From JALZKA01 sp963753385 (lineage in GTDB: Bacteria; Actinomycetota; Thermoleophilia; Solirubrobacterales; 70-9): a DNA stretch of 64,000 bases. Shown piece after piece: positions 16,959 to 25,899 of the stretch. The stretch covers positions 248,001 through 312,000 of the forward strand of contig CAVWCC010000005.1 of assembly GCA_963753385.1 (NCBI GenBank), given 5' to 3'. The notes under the pieces are model-generated. The model worked only from the letters and a program-made list of their open reading frames with translations, made no database searches and was not told the DNA's origin. Numbering within the stretch: position 1 is the stretch's first letter; each line of letters opens with the position of its first letter. The translations under genes were made by a program, and so were the position numbers.

Positions 16959-19130
16959 ATGCGTCGGAGTACGTGCGGTATCGGTCTCGTTGCGGCGATC
17001 ATCTTTGCCTGCCTGATCCCCGCGAGCGTGTCCGCCCACCCCGTGCAAACGGTGAGGGGTCACGCGAAGGAGGACTCCGTAGGACTCGGCCCCGCGAAGG
17101 TGAAGCGGCTCGCCTATCGGACGAGGGCAGCCACCAGGGCTGACGTCGCCCGAGCTGCGGCTGCGGTTGCCGGAAACGAAGGCGACGTCGGGCAGTGGGG
17201 CCCGGTCGTCAATTGGCCGGTCGTAGCGATCCACATGGCGCTGATGCCCGACGGCAAGGTGATCGCGTACGACGCCAGCGGCGACATCGCCAGCAACGGC
17301 AACCACACCTTCACCCGGGCAACGGTCTGGAACCCTGCCAACGGCGTGCACGAGGCGGCCACCTTGATCGGCTTCAACATCTTCTGCAGCGGCCTCGCCC
17401 ACCTGATGGACGGGACCCTGTTCACTGCGGGCGGCAACAAGAACAACGACTTTGACGGGATCCGGCAGACGCACGCGTTCGACTACGTGACGAAGACCTG
17501 GACCCGAGGGCCCGACATGGTCGAGGAGCGGTGGTATCCCAGCGTGACGCCGCTGGCGAACGGGGAGATGTTGATCAGCGACGGGATCGTGGGCAGGACC
17601 GATGCGCCCGAGGTGCGCAAGACGGACGGAACGCTTCGCACGCTCAGCACCGCCAAGAGGGACCTGCCGTACTATCCGTGGCTCGACGTCGGGCCCGACG
17701 GCAGCACGGTCTACACGGGCCCGACCAATCACCTGCGGCGCCTCAACACCTCAGGTACCGGGAGCTGGACGGACTACGGCGGGCGCGATGGGACCGGGCG
17801 CAGCTACGGCAGTCGCGCGATGTACGGCATCGGCAAGATCCTCGTCGCGGGAGGCGGCCCTTCAAGCCGAACCGCGACGGTGGTCAACGCGAACGGCGCC
17901 ACCCCGACGGCGACGGCCACCGGGCAGATGCAGTTCGGGCGCCGCCAGCACAACCTCACGGTCCTCGCCGACGGTACGGTGCTGGCGACCGGGGGCAACT
18001 CCTCCGGCGCGTCGCTCGTCGACATGCAGAACGGCGTCTACCCCGCCGAGCTTTGGGATCCCGCCACGGGGCAGTGGCGGACGCTCGCGCCTATGCAGGT
18101 GACGCGGCAGTACCACTCGTCGGCGCTACTCCTGCCCGACGGACGCATCCTCTCGGCCGGCGGCGGCATCTGCGGAACCTGCACCGACGTCGGCTACATG
18201 GCGAAGAACGCCGAGGTCTTCACGCCGCCCTACCTGTTCAAGGACGACGGCTCGGGCCAGCTCGCCCCGCGCCCGGTGATCACCTCCGCGCCGGGGGTCG
18301 TCGAGTACGGCGACCCGTTCTCGATCGCCACGCCGCAGGCCGGCTCGATCGGCAAGGTCGCGATGGTCCGGCTCGGAGCCGTGACGCACTCGGTGAACAT
18401 GGAGCAGCGCTACGTCCCGCTCTGGTTCTCCGCCGGCAGCGGGACCATCACGGCGACCGCTCCGGATAACGCAAACATCGCCCCACCGGGCGTCTACATG
18501 CTGTTCATCCTCGATTCGAACGGCGTGCCTTCCGTGTCGAGGATGGTCCGGATCGAAGGCGATGGCGCTCCGCCGCCACCGCCACCGCCGCCTCCGCCAG
18601 GGGCACCGACGATCACCGACACCGATCCCGACTCGCCCTCCAAGCTCAACGGCCCCAAAGTCAAGGGCACGTGGACCGGGGGCGGGACGGTGAGGATCTA
18701 TGGCGACGCGACCTGCACGGGCCCGGTTCTGGGCACCGGATCCGCAGGGATCTTCACCAGCACCGGCATCCTCTCCACCGTACCGTCCGATCAGACCACC
18801 CAGTTCAGGGCCAGGGCCACCAGTACCTCCGGTGACGTCTCGCCGTGCTCGGCCGCGTTCCCCTACACCGAGGACTCGACCCCGCCCGACACGGCGTTCA
18901 CCGAGCGCCCGTCTGATCCCACGACCGATCGGACGCCCTCGTTCGCGTTCACGTCGACCGAGCCCGGCTCGACGTTCCAATGCAGGATCTTCGACGAGCC
19001 GTTCGCGCCGTGCACCTCACCGACCACGAGGACTGTGCCGCTCGGCCGGCACGCCTTCCGCGTGCGCGCGATCGACCGTGCTGGCAACATCGACCCCGCG
19101 GCCGTCGTCGCGTGGTTCACGGTCAACTGA
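16959..19130 (+). CDS. Secreted galactose-oxidase-like copper radical oxidase with C-terminal Ig-like domains
   Basis: 723 aa with signal peptide (MRRSTCGIGLVAAIIFACLIPASVSAHP). Residues about 80-440 form a kelch-type propeller and 440-533 the DUF1929 domain of galactose/glyoxal oxidases. Every active-site residue of the copper radical oxidases is present: Cys143 (NIFCSGL) and Tyr193 (ERWYPS), the thioether-crosslinked pair; Tyr385-His386 (RQYHSSALLLPDGR); His477 (THSVNMEQRY). The enzyme should oxidise a primary alcohol or aldehyde on a sugar to produce H2O2. A run of ten prolines (538-547) links to about 175 residues of two beta-sandwich repeats, probably for wall or glycan attachment. Streptomyces GlxA is a known bacterial relative acting in glycan deposition. 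Its stop overlaps the convergent sigma factor gene by 8 bp. Confidence 0.9.
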   Translation: MRRSTCGIGLVAAIIFACLIPASVSAHPVQTVRGHAKEDSVGLGPAKVKRLAYRTRAATRADVARAAAAVAGNEGDVGQWGPVVNWPVVAIHMALMPDGKVIAYDASGDIASNGNHTFTRATVWNPANGVHEAATLIGFNIFCSGLAHLMDGTLFTAGGNKNNDFDGIRQTHAFDYVTKTWTRGPDMVEERWYPSVTPLANGEMLISDGIVGRTDAPEVRKTDGTLRTLSTAKRDLPYYPWLDVGPDGSTVYTGPTNHLRRLNTSGTGSWTDYGGRDGTGRSYGSRAMYGIGKILVAGGGPSSRTATVVNANGATPTATATGQMQFGRRQHNLTVLADGTVLATGGNSSGASLVDMQNGVYPAELWDPATGQWRTLAPMQVTRQYHSSALLLPDGRILSAGGGICGTCTDVGYMAKNAEVFTPPYLFKDDGSGQLAPRPVITSAPGVVEYGDPFSIATPQAGSIGKVAMVRLGAVTHSVNMEQRYVPLWFSAGSGTITATAPDNANIAPPGVYMLFILDSNGVPSVSRMVRIEGDGAPPPPPPPPPPGAPTITDTDPDSPSKLNGPKVKGTWTGGGTVRIYGDATCTGPVLGTGSAGIFTSTGILSTVPSDQTTQFRARATSTSGDVSPCSAAFPYTEDSTPPDTAFTERPSDPTTDRTPSFAFTSTEPGSTFQCRIFDEPFAPCTSPTTRTVPLGRHAFRVRAIDRAGNIDPAAVVAWFTVN

Positions 19131-19611
19131 GCTGTCGCAACCGCGCTCGCCCTTCGGCCAGACAACGGTTGACCTTGGTGTACGTCCAGCCCGTGAGCTC
19201 GCAGATCTCGCGATACGAGTAACCCTGACCTTTCAGGACCAGCGCGCGCCGCTGGTCGGGCTTCAGCCGCTTCAGCAACTGAACGCGCCGGCGCGACTCC
19301 TCGCGCCGCTCGGCCCGCTCCGCCGGGCACGGCGCACCGGCATGAAGGTCGCCGACCTCGGCCCCGAGTAGGCGCTCGCGCTCGCGGCGAACCGCCAGCG
19401 CCTCGCGGCGTGTGACCACGTGCATCCATCCGGCCAGCCGCGCCGGCGGGTGCGGCGGAGCCTTGGTGAGCAGGATCAGGGTCGCGCGCTGAAGCGCCTC
19501 GTCGGCGTCGTCGGGGCAGATCGAGACGCGACGCGCGCAGCGGCGCAGGGCAGCGGCGTGCGCGTCGAGAAGCGAGACCGCGGCGCGGCTCCTGGCAACG
19601 CTGGAATCCAC
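19123..19611 (-). CDS. Small RNA polymerase sigma-70-family (ECF-like) factor
   Basis: 162 aa, GTG start at 19611. The chain has a short region-2-like part (DAHAAALRRCARRVSICPDDADEALQRATLILLTKAPPHPPARLAGWMHVVTRREALAVRR), comparable to the DDAEDLVQ...W...I..N region of ECF factors, an Arg/Glu-rich linker and a clear region 4 helix-turn-helix: LLKRLKPDQRRALVLKGQGYSYREICELTGWTYTKVNRCLAEGRARLRQL. Region 2 is atypical, and the region 4 motif resembles that of sigma factors rather than LuxR. No anti-sigma gene is adjacent. It converges on the copper oxidase gene with an 8-bp overlap. Could also be read as a sigma-like regulator with weak promoter-melting capacity. Confidence 0.75.
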   Translation of the reverse strand: MDSSVARSRAAVSLLDAHAAALRRCARRVSICPDDADEALQRATLILLTKAPPHPPARLAGWMHVVTRREALAVRRERERLLGAEVGDLHAGAPCPAERAERREESRRRVQLLKRLKPDQRRALVLKGQGYSYREICELTGWTYTKVNRCLAEGRARLRQLS

Positions 19612-19698
19612 GCGCGTTCAACCCCGCGGCGACGCTCGCCGCCCCGTCAGGCCGAATGCACCCGGTGCAGGCTGCCACCCGCTCGCCGCGGCGCCGCT

Positions 19699-19704
19699 AT
19701 TCTC
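19699..19704 (+). promoter_or_regulatory. Putative -10 box (TATTCT) of the UDP-glucuronate decarboxylase operon
   Basis: TATTCT ends 8 nt before the ATG at 19713 with no Shine-Dalgarno between, so the operon mRNA is probably leaderless. Confidence 0.4.
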
Positions 19705-19712
19705 GGCGCGGC

Positions 19713-20660
19713 ATGACCACCAGCATCGTCACGGGCGGGGCGGGCTTCCTCGGCTCGCACATGTGCGACGCGCTGCTCGCCAAGGGGCACCGCGTGCTCT
19801 GCGTCGACAACCTCGACACTGGGTCGTTGCAGAACGTAGAGCACATCGACGACGAGCGGTTCTCGTTCCTGATGCACGACCTGACGCAGCCGCTGTTCGT
19901 GGACGAGCCGGTGGACTTCGTGTTCCACCTCGCCTCGCCGGCGAGCCCGATCGACTACCAGCGCCTGCCGCTGCACACGCTCAAGGTCGGCTCGTACGGC
20001 ACGCATCACATGCTCGGCCTCGCCAAGCTGAAGCGCGCGCGGTTCGTGCTCGCGTCCACCTCCGAGGTCTACGGCGACCCGCAGGTCCACCCGCAGCCCG
20101 AGGACTACTGGGGGCACGTCAACCCGATCGGCCCCCGCGGGGTCTACGACGAGGCGAAGCGCTACGCCGAGGCGCTCACGATGGCCTACCACCGCCAGCA
20201 GGGGGTGAACACGGGCATCGTTCGGACCTTCAACTCCTACGGGTCTCGAATGAGGCCACACGACGGCCGCGCGATCCCGACGTTCCTGCGCCAGGCCCTC
20301 CAGAGCAAGCCGCTCACCGTGTTCGGCGACGGCAGCCAGACTCGGAGCTTCTGCTATGTGGACGACCAGATCCGCGGCTACATCGCGATGGCCGAGTCGG
20401 ACGTCCACATGCCGGTCAACATCGGCAACCCGAACGAGTTCACGCTGCTCGAGATGGCGAAGACCGTGATCGAGGTCGCGGAGTCGGACTCGGAGATCGT
20501 GTTCGAGGCGCTGCCCACCGACGATCCGCAGGTGCGCCAGCCGGACATCACCCGGGCGAAGCAGCTCCTGGGCTGGGAGCCCGAGATCGAGCTCCGCGAG
20601 GGCCTCGCGCGCACGATCGAGACCGCCGGCGTCGAACAGCTCGTCGGCATCGCGCGCTAG
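19713..20660 (+). CDS. UDP-glucuronate decarboxylase (UDP-xylose synthase)-type extended SDR
   Basis: 315 aa from ATG 19713. Extended SDR with the NAD-binding TGGAGFLGSH at residues 7-16, the Ser/Thr of the triad in LASTSEVYGDPQ, and Tyr145-x3-Lys149 in GVYDEAKRYAEAL. The YDEAKR sequence together with HLASPASPIDYQ, DDGRAIPTF-like HDGRAIPTFLRQAL and GDGSQTRSFCYVDD is characteristic of UDP-xylose synthases rather than 4-epimerases. The enzyme converts UDP-glucuronate to UDP-xylose in the cytosol. First gene of an operon with two glycosyltransferases (8-nt gap, then 54 nt), so it supplies a sugar nucleotide for a surface polysaccharide. Confidence 0.88.
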   Translation: MTTSIVTGGAGFLGSHMCDALLAKGHRVLCVDNLDTGSLQNVEHIDDERFSFLMHDLTQPLFVDEPVDFVFHLASPASPIDYQRLPLHTLKVGSYGTHHMLGLAKLKRARFVLASTSEVYGDPQVHPQPEDYWGHVNPIGPRGVYDEAKRYAEALTMAYHRQQGVNTGIVRTFNSYGSRMRPHDGRAIPTFLRQALQSKPLTVFGDGSQTRSFCYVDDQIRGYIAMAESDVHMPVNIGNPNEFTLLEMAKTVIEVAESDSEIVFEALPTDDPQVRQPDITRAKQLLGWEPEIELREGLARTIETAGVEQLVGIAR

Positions 20661-20668
20661 CGCGACGC

Positions 20669-21838
20669 GTGCGGATCGCGCACCTCACAGCGACGTTCCC
20701 CCCATATCCGGGCGGCGCCGGGAACACGGCGTACCGCTTCGCCGTCGAACAGGCCGCGCGCGGCCACGAGGTGGAGGTGTTCACCGCGCCGGCACCCGGC
20801 GAACCGCCCGCCTCGGGGGACGCGATCGTGCACCGGATCGATCCGGTGCTCGCGATCGGCAACGCGCCCCTGATTCCGCGCCTCGCACTGATCGACGGGT
20901 TCGACATCGTCCATCTCCACTACCCCTTCATCTTCGGGTCCGAGCTGACCCTGCTCGGGCGGCTGACTCGCAGGCGCCGCAGCCAGGCGCTGCTCGTCCA
21001 CTACAAGAATCGGCTGGTGAGCGGCGGTGCGCGGGGGGTCCTGTTCGGGGCCTACGAGCACACGGTGGCGCCGGCCCTGATCCGGGCGGCCGACCGGATC
21101 TGCGTGCTCTCGCCCGACCATGCGAACTCGGTGCCGTATCTGCGACGCGCGGGCGAGCGCGATCCGGCGAAGCTCGTCGAGATGCCGAACGGGGTCGACG
21201 CCGAGCTGTTCAAGCCCGGGCCGGACACATCCGGGCTGCGCGAGCGGCTCGGCATCCCGGGCGACGCGGTCGCGGCGGCGTTCGTCGCGACCCTCGACCG
21301 CGCCCATCACTTCAAGCGCCTCGACGTCTCGATCGACGCCGTCGCGGAGCTCGGCGACACCGGCGTGCACCTGGTGGTCGCGGGCGGCGGCGAGCTCGTC
21401 GACGAGTTCCGCTCGCGTGCGGCACGACGCGGCCTCGCCGATCGCGTCCACTTCCTCGGCCCGGTCGCTCACCCCGAGCTGCCCGACGTGCTGCGGGCCT
21501 GCGACCTGTTCCTGCTGACCACCGAGCCGCCGGAATCGTTCGGCATCGTCCTGATCGAGGCGATGGCGGGCGGGCTGCCGGTGATCGCCACCGATTACCC
21601 GGGGGTCCGAGCGGTCGTCGTCGAGGACGAGACCGGCCTGCTCGCGCCCCAGGGCGACGCGCGAGCGGTCGCGTCACGGCTCGGCGAGCTGGTCGCCGCA
21701 GGTTCGGACGGGCGAGCCCGAATCGGCGCCGCCGGGCGGCGCCGGGCGGAGCGTGAGTGGAACTGGCCGCGGCTGGTGGAGAAGATGGATGCGGCCTACG
21801 CCGAGGCGATCGTCGCCCGCCACGCGAAGATGGCTTGA
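20669..21838 (+). CDS. Glycosyltransferase family 4
   Basis: 389 aa from GTG 20669. GT-B fold. N-terminal domain: VRIAHLTATFPPYPGGAGNTAYRFAVEQAARGHEVEVFTA with the Gly-rich acceptor loop, DIVHLHYPFIFGSELTLLGRL. C-terminal nucleotide-sugar domain: VEMPNGVDAELFKPG, AAFVATLDRAHHFKRLDVSIDAVAEL, HLVVAGGGELVDEF, VHFLGPVAHPELPDVLRACDLFLLTT and the ExFGxxxxE motif PESFGIVLIEAMAGGLPVIATD. Retaining glycosyltransferase of the cytoplasmic membrane face; donor probably UDP-xylose or another UDP sugar given the upstream gene (inference). Eight nucleotides separate it from the upstream stop. Confidence 0.88.
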   Translation: MRIAHLTATFPPYPGGAGNTAYRFAVEQAARGHEVEVFTAPAPGEPPASGDAIVHRIDPVLAIGNAPLIPRLALIDGFDIVHLHYPFIFGSELTLLGRLTRRRRSQALLVHYKNRLVSGGARGVLFGAYEHTVAPALIRAADRICVLSPDHANSVPYLRRAGERDPAKLVEMPNGVDAELFKPGPDTSGLRERLGIPGDAVAAAFVATLDRAHHFKRLDVSIDAVAELGDTGVHLVVAGGGELVDEFRSRAARRGLADRVHFLGPVAHPELPDVLRACDLFLLTTEPPESFGIVLIEAMAGGLPVIATDYPGVRAVVVEDETGLLAPQGDARAVASRLGELVAAGSDGRARIGAAGRRRAEREWNWPRLVEKMDAAYAEAIVARHAKMA

Positions 21839-21892
21839 CGTGAGCGCGGAGCTCAGAAAGGGAGCCGGTATCTGGGCGGAGCGTGAACCAAC

Positions 21893-23158
21893 GTGAGCGC
21901 TCGCCGACTCCTCCTCATCTCGTACTTCTTCCCCCCGTGCCGCGACACCGGAGCGCACCGGCCAGCGGCGCTTGCAAAGTACCTGCGGCGCGCGGGCCAC
22001 GACGTGACGGTGCTGACCACCTCCGCCTATGGCACGCTCGACGACGATGAGTCGACGTCGACCGAGCGTACGGCCGACGCGCAGCTCTGGCGTGCGCGAC
22101 TGCGGGGAGCCGACCACGTCCAGGCGCTGTACGACTCCGACACCTACTCCGGCAAGCCCCATCCGCTGAGCAAGCTCGTCGTGCCGGAACCGCTCGCGCT
22201 CGCCTGGACCCCGTTCGCGCGGCGCCGCGCACGCAAGCTGCACGGCCATGGCCCGTTCGACTGCGTGATCACGACCTCGCCGCCGGAGTCGGCGCACTCG
22301 GTCGGTGCCGGCCTGCGGCGCCGTGGCGCCGCCTGGGTCGCCGACGTCCGCGACGCGTGGACGTTCGAGCCACTCCGGCCGCAGTTCCCGACCGGCATCC
22401 AGCGCCGGCTCGACGAGCGAATGGAGCGCCGGGTCCTCGGCGCCGCCGACGTCGTCGTGTGCGTCTCGGAGCCGGCCGCCGCCGACCTGCGCGGGCGCGG
22501 CATCGCGGACCCGTTGCTGATCCGCAACGGCGCCGACCCCGAGCTGCTCAACGCCGCCGATCCGGCCAGCGTCGCCGAGCTGCTCGATCCGACGCGCGTG
22601 TCGCTGGTCTACACGGGGCGCTTCGGCAGCGCCGGGCGCGACCCGGTGGCGCTGGTGGAGGGCCTTCGGAGGCTGGCCGCCGAGCGCCCGGACGAAGCAG
22701 GCCGGCTCGAGCTGGTCGTCGCGGGCCCGCTCACCGAGGACGAGCGGCAGCTGTTCGCGACGGACGTGGCGCCGGCCCGGATCTCGGTCGTCGGCTCACT
22801 CGAGCGCGACCGGGCCCTGGCGCTCCAGCGGGCGGCGGACTGCCTCCTCCTCGTCGCCCACCCGGTCCGCAGCCAGCTCGCCAACTTCAAGCTCTACGAG
22901 TACCTGGGCGCGGGGCCGCCGATCCTGGCGCTGGCCGCGGGCACCGAGGCCGGCACGATCTCCCGCGCGCTCGGCTCGGATCCGATCCCGGCCGGCGACC
23001 CCGCTCGGGTCGCCGAGGCGCTCGCCCGCGTGGCGCGACGGGAGATCCCGTCGCCCGACCACGACGCCCGCGCCGAGTACTCCTACCCTGCGGTCGCCGA
23101 GCGGATGACCGCGGCCGTCGAGACCGCGATCGAGCGCCGCGGCTCGCGCCTCGGGTGA
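21893..23158 (+). CDS. Glycosyltransferase family 4-like
   Basis: 421 aa from GTG 21893. GT-B protein of the WbuB-like subgroup: LLLISYFFPPCRDTGAHRPAALAKYLRRAGHDVTVLTTSAYG at the N-terminus, DCVITTSPPESAHSVGAGLRRRGAAWVADVRDAW, ADVVVCVSEPAAADLRGRGIADPLLIRNGADPELL, LVYTGRFGSAGRDPVALVEGLRRLA, and in the C-terminal donor domain ADCLLLVAHPVRSQLANFKLYEYLGAGPPILALA, where KLYEYLGAG takes the place of the ExxxxE segment. It completes the UXS-GT-GT operon. Its TGA stop overlaps the first bases of a 44-nt palindromic repeat (23157-23200), which may serve as the end of the transcript. Confidence 0.85.
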   Translation: MSARRLLLISYFFPPCRDTGAHRPAALAKYLRRAGHDVTVLTTSAYGTLDDDESTSTERTADAQLWRARLRGADHVQALYDSDTYSGKPHPLSKLVVPEPLALAWTPFARRRARKLHGHGPFDCVITTSPPESAHSVGAGLRRRGAAWVADVRDAWTFEPLRPQFPTGIQRRLDERMERRVLGAADVVVCVSEPAAADLRGRGIADPLLIRNGADPELLNAADPASVAELLDPTRVSLVYTGRFGSAGRDPVALVEGLRRLAAERPDEAGRLELVVAGPLTEDERQLFATDVAPARISVVGSLERDRALALQRAADCLLLVAHPVRSQLANFKLYEYLGAGPPILALAAGTEAGTISRALGSDPIPAGDPARVAEALARVARREIPSPDHDARAEYSYPAVAERMTAAVETAIERRGSRLG

Positions 23159-23200
23159 ACGTCCCGCAGGGGGCGCTATACACCCCCACGAGGGACGTTC
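23157..23200. repeat. 44-nt palindromic repeat, copy A
   Basis: Nine-base perfect inverted ends GAACGTCCC...GGGACGTTC enclose a core GCAGGGGGCGCTATACACCC plus CCACGA. Two more copies of exactly 44 nt occur at 41615-41658 (reverse orientation, 4 differences from this copy) and 42157-42200 (6 differences). The left end overlaps the stop codon of the glycosyltransferase gene. Confidence 0.85.
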
Positions 23201-23258
23201 GCCGTGCTGTGCGCGTGTCGGCGCATCGGCTGATCGTATGGCCCATATCCTCCCGGGC

Positions 23259-24905
23259 ATGAGCGACGAGAAGACCGGCAGCTTCGACGCGACGGCGCAC
23301 CGCTACATCGCGCCCGTCGTCGGCCCGGACGACGAGCGCGTCTTCACGGACTCGGGGATCGAGATCGAGCCCGTCTACGACGCCGATGACGTTGCCGAGG
23401 GGCTCGACGAGCGCCTCGGCGAGCCTGGGCATTACCCGTTCACCCGTGGAATCCACGAGCGGATGTACCGCGACCGGCTGTGGACGATGCGCCAGTACGC
23501 GGGCTTCTCGTCGCCTGAGGACACGAACGGCCGCTACCGCTACCTCCTCGAGCACGGCTCCACCGGGCTCTCGATGGCGTTCGACCTGCCGACCCAGCTC
23601 GGGCGCGACTCCGACGACCCGCTTTGCGACGGCGAGGTCGGGCGCACGGGCGTCCCGATCGACACGATCGAGGACATGCGGATCTGCTTCGACCAGATCC
23701 CGCTCGACCAGGTCTCTACCTCGATGACGATCAACGCCCCGGCGGCGATCCTGCTGCTGCTCTACGAGCTCGTCGGCGAGGAGCAGGGCGTCGCTTCGAC
23801 GGCGCTGCGCGGCACCGTCCAGAACGACGTCCTGAAGGAGTACGTCGCGCGCGGGAACTACATCTATCCGCCCGCCGCGACGATGCGCCTCACAACCGAC
23901 ATCTTCGAGTACTGCGCCGAGCGCGTCCCGAGGTGGAACACGATCTCGATCTCCGGCTACCACATCCGCGAGAAGGGCTGCTCGGCGGTGCAGGAGGTCG
24001 CGTTCACCCTGGCGAACGCGATCGCCTACACCGAGGCGGCCCTCGAGCGGGGGCTCGCGATCGACGACTTCGCGCCGCGGCTCGCGTTCTTCTTCAACGG
24101 CCACAACAACGTGTTCCAGGAGATCGCGAAGTTCCGCGCCGTGCGCCGGATGTGGGCCGAGATCGTGCGGGACCGCTTCGGCTCCGAGAACGAGCGGTCC
24201 CAGACGATCCGCTTCCACACGCAGACCGGCGGCGTCACGCTTCAGGCCCAGCAGCCCGAGGTGAACATCATCCGCGTCGCGCTCCAGGGCTTCGCCGCCG
24301 TCTGCGGCGGCACCCAGTCGCTCCACACGAACGGGTTCGACGAGGCGCTTGCGCTGCCGACCGAGCGCTCGGCGCGGATCGCGCTGCGCACGCAGCAGGT
24401 GATCGCGCACGAGTCCGGCGCCGCGGACGCGGTCGACCCATTCGCGGGCTCCTACCTGGTCGAGTCGCTCACCGACGAGATCGAGAAGCGCGCGTGGGAG
24501 TTGATGCAGGAGGTCGAGAACCAGGGCGGCTCGGTCAACGCCCTCGAGTTCATCCAGAAGGAGATCGAGGAGTCGGCGGCCTCGTACCACGAGCGCTACC
24601 GGACCGGCCAGGACATCATCGTCGGCGTCAACAAGTACGTGACCGAGACGGTCGACGACGTCGACATCCTCAAGGTCGATCCCGAATCGGAGAAGCGCCA
24701 GGTCGCCCGCCTGAAGAGGTTCAAGGAGTCGCGCGACCACGCCGGCGTCGCCGCGAAGCTCGATGCCCTGCGCGCCGTAGCGCGGGGCGAGGGCAACCTG
24801 CTCTACCCGATCCGCGACGCGCTCGCCGCCGACGCCTCGATCGGCGAGGTCTGCAACGCGTTGCGCGATGTGTTCGGCGAGTACAAGGGGGGCGCGTTCT
24901 TCTAG
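23259..24905 (+). CDS. Methylmalonyl-CoA mutase family, large (alpha) subunit
   Basis: 548 aa from ATG 23259, the length of stand-alone alpha subunits of two-part acyl-CoA mutases; the B12-binding domain (DxHxxG) is absent and must be on another gene. The substrate barrel is complete: GHYPFTRGIHERMYRDRLWTMRQYAGFSSPEDTNGRYRYLL (Tyr and Arg contacting CoA), MAFDLPTQLG, STSMTINAPAAILLLLY, RGTVQNDVLKEYVARGNYIYPP, ISISGYHIREKG, FHTQTGGVTLQAQQPEVNIIRVALQG (about residue 319) and GGTQSLHTNGFDEALALPT. YPFTRG favours methylmalonyl-CoA (isobutyryl-CoA mutases have Phe in place of this Tyr). Converts (R)-methylmalonyl-CoA to succinyl-CoA with adenosylcobalamin. Fits with the propionyl-CoA carboxylase beta gene at 27563. 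Ends in a palindromic CTAG shared with the convergent gene. Confidence 0.92.
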   Translation: MSDEKTGSFDATAHRYIAPVVGPDDERVFTDSGIEIEPVYDADDVAEGLDERLGEPGHYPFTRGIHERMYRDRLWTMRQYAGFSSPEDTNGRYRYLLEHGSTGLSMAFDLPTQLGRDSDDPLCDGEVGRTGVPIDTIEDMRICFDQIPLDQVSTSMTINAPAAILLLLYELVGEEQGVASTALRGTVQNDVLKEYVARGNYIYPPAATMRLTTDIFEYCAERVPRWNTISISGYHIREKGCSAVQEVAFTLANAIAYTEAALERGLAIDDFAPRLAFFFNGHNNVFQEIAKFRAVRRMWAEIVRDRFGSENERSQTIRFHTQTGGVTLQAQQPEVNIIRVALQGFAAVCGGTQSLHTNGFDEALALPTERSARIALRTQQVIAHESGAADAVDPFAGSYLVESLTDEIEKRAWELMQEVENQGGSVNALEFIQKEIEESAASYHERYRTGQDIIVGVNKYVTETVDDVDILKVDPESEKRQVARLKRFKESRDHAGVAAKLDALRAVARGEGNLLYPIRDALAADASIGEVCNALRDVFGEYKGGAFF

Positions 24906-25579
24906 GCGGACCGCCCGCGGACCGGCTCCACGGCCCCCAGGCACCAGGCTTCGACGGCGGCCCATGGCCCGTAGCCCGCGTCGGTATTGATGTGGCCGCC
25001 GCCGTGGATCTCGTCGACCACGAGCGCGAGCGGCTCCGCGTAGAGGCCGGCGGCGCCCTCCGGGCAATACGGATCCCCGCCCGGATCGCAGACCATCCGC
25101 GTCGCGCTGGCGGCGATCGCAACGGCCTCCGGGTCGAGTGGCGGCGGCACGAACCCCTCGATCTCAGGCATCCCCGCTCCCACGCTCGGCGGCGCCACGA
25201 GCAGGACGCGATCCGCGATCCGGCGGCGAAGGCGGGAAGCGAGGTGGAGCCAGGTGATCGCGCCCAGCGAATGGCAGATGGCGACCGGCGGGCGCTTGAC
25301 CGCAGCGAGCTCGGCTTGGATCGCATCGCACCAGGCGTCGAGCGACGGAGCGCCAGGGTCCGGAAGCTGGGGGTACGAAACCGCTGCCCCACGATCACGC
25401 AGGGTTCCCGCAAGCCAGGTCTGCCAGTGCTCGGGCCCCGACCCGCCGAGCCCATGGACGATCAGGTAGATGGCGTCGATGGCCGCGATTGTGACGCCTG
25501 CAAACCCATTTCCGCCGGCAGGAGTCGGACGCGACCGGTTGAACCCCGGCCTGCATGGAGACGAACGTGAGTCGCACAC
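24902..25579 (-). CDS. RBBP9/YdeN-type alpha/beta hydrolase
   Basis: Up to 225 aa. Small serine hydrolase of the RBBP9/YdeN group: DAIYLIVHGLGGSGPEHWQTWLAGTLRDRGAAVSYPQLPDPGAPSLDAWCDAIQAEL, nucleophile elbow AICHSLGAITWLHLA, and the His loop DEIHGGGHINTDAGYGPW, which is diagnostic. The physiological substrate of this group is unknown. The start is uncertain: in frame, the only usual start before the first beta strand is GTG 25579, which puts its first 25 bases across the start of the divergent gene at 25555; otherwise translation would begin at a rare codon around 25500. Its stop forms the CTAG junction with the mutase gene. Confidence 0.8.
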   Translation of the reverse strand: MCDSRSSPCRPGFNRSRPTPAGGNGFAGVTIAAIDAIYLIVHGLGGSGPEHWQTWLAGTLRDRGAAVSYPQLPDPGAPSLDAWCDAIQAELAAVKRPPVAICHSLGAITWLHLASRLRRRIADRVLLVAPPSVGAGMPEIEGFVPPPLDPEAVAIAASATRMVCDPGGDPYCPEGAAGLYAEPLALVVDEIHGGGHINTDAGYGPWAAVEAWCLGAVEPVRGRSA

Positions 25580-25899
25580 TGGTCAAATCCGCCCCCGAGC
25601 TGTGGGAACTGGCGGACGACCACGATCGGATGCAGCTCTGGATGGCGCGGTTGACCGGGGCGACCGGGGCGATCGAGATTCGCGTGACCAAGCGCATCCC
25701 GGAGCATGCCCTCGCCTGGCAGACGGCAGGCGACGACGCGTTCGGCCGGATCGCGCTCGAGCTCACCGAGAAGGGCTTCGGGACCTCCGTCGCGATCACC
25801 GCTCATCGGGCCGGCGGGATCCACGACGCAGCCGCCGCCCTGGAGAATCTCCTGGATGAGCTCGGATCCCCAGAGCGCCAGCCCTTCGCCCGGAGCTGA
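25555..25899 (+). CDS. SRPBCC-like small protein
   Basis: 114 aa from ATG 25555 (GTG 25567 is an alternative). The pattern NVSRTLVKSAPELWELADDHDRMQLWMARLTG... IEIRVTKRIPEHALAWQTAGDDAFGRIALELTEKGFGTSVAITAHRAGGIHDAAAALENLLDELG resembles the helix-grip (SRPBCC/polyketide cyclase-like, START-like) fold: initial strand followed by 'APELWELADD' helix, long beta sheet, and a C-terminal helix. It is shorter than usual and lacks assignable catalytic residues. The next gene starts inside it, 44 nt before its stop, so the two are translated as a coupled pair. Function unknown. Confidence 0.6.
   Translation: METNVSRTLVKSAPELWELADDHDRMQLWMARLTGATGAIEIRVTKRIPEHALAWQTAGDDAFGRIALELTEKGFGTSVAITAHRAGGIHDAAAALENLLDELGSPERQPFARS

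Noticed and set aside
22887..25067. Minus-strand open frame of 726 codons opposite the methylmalonyl-CoA mutase gene
   Set aside because: Arg/Asp-rich shadow sequence without any recognisable motif.
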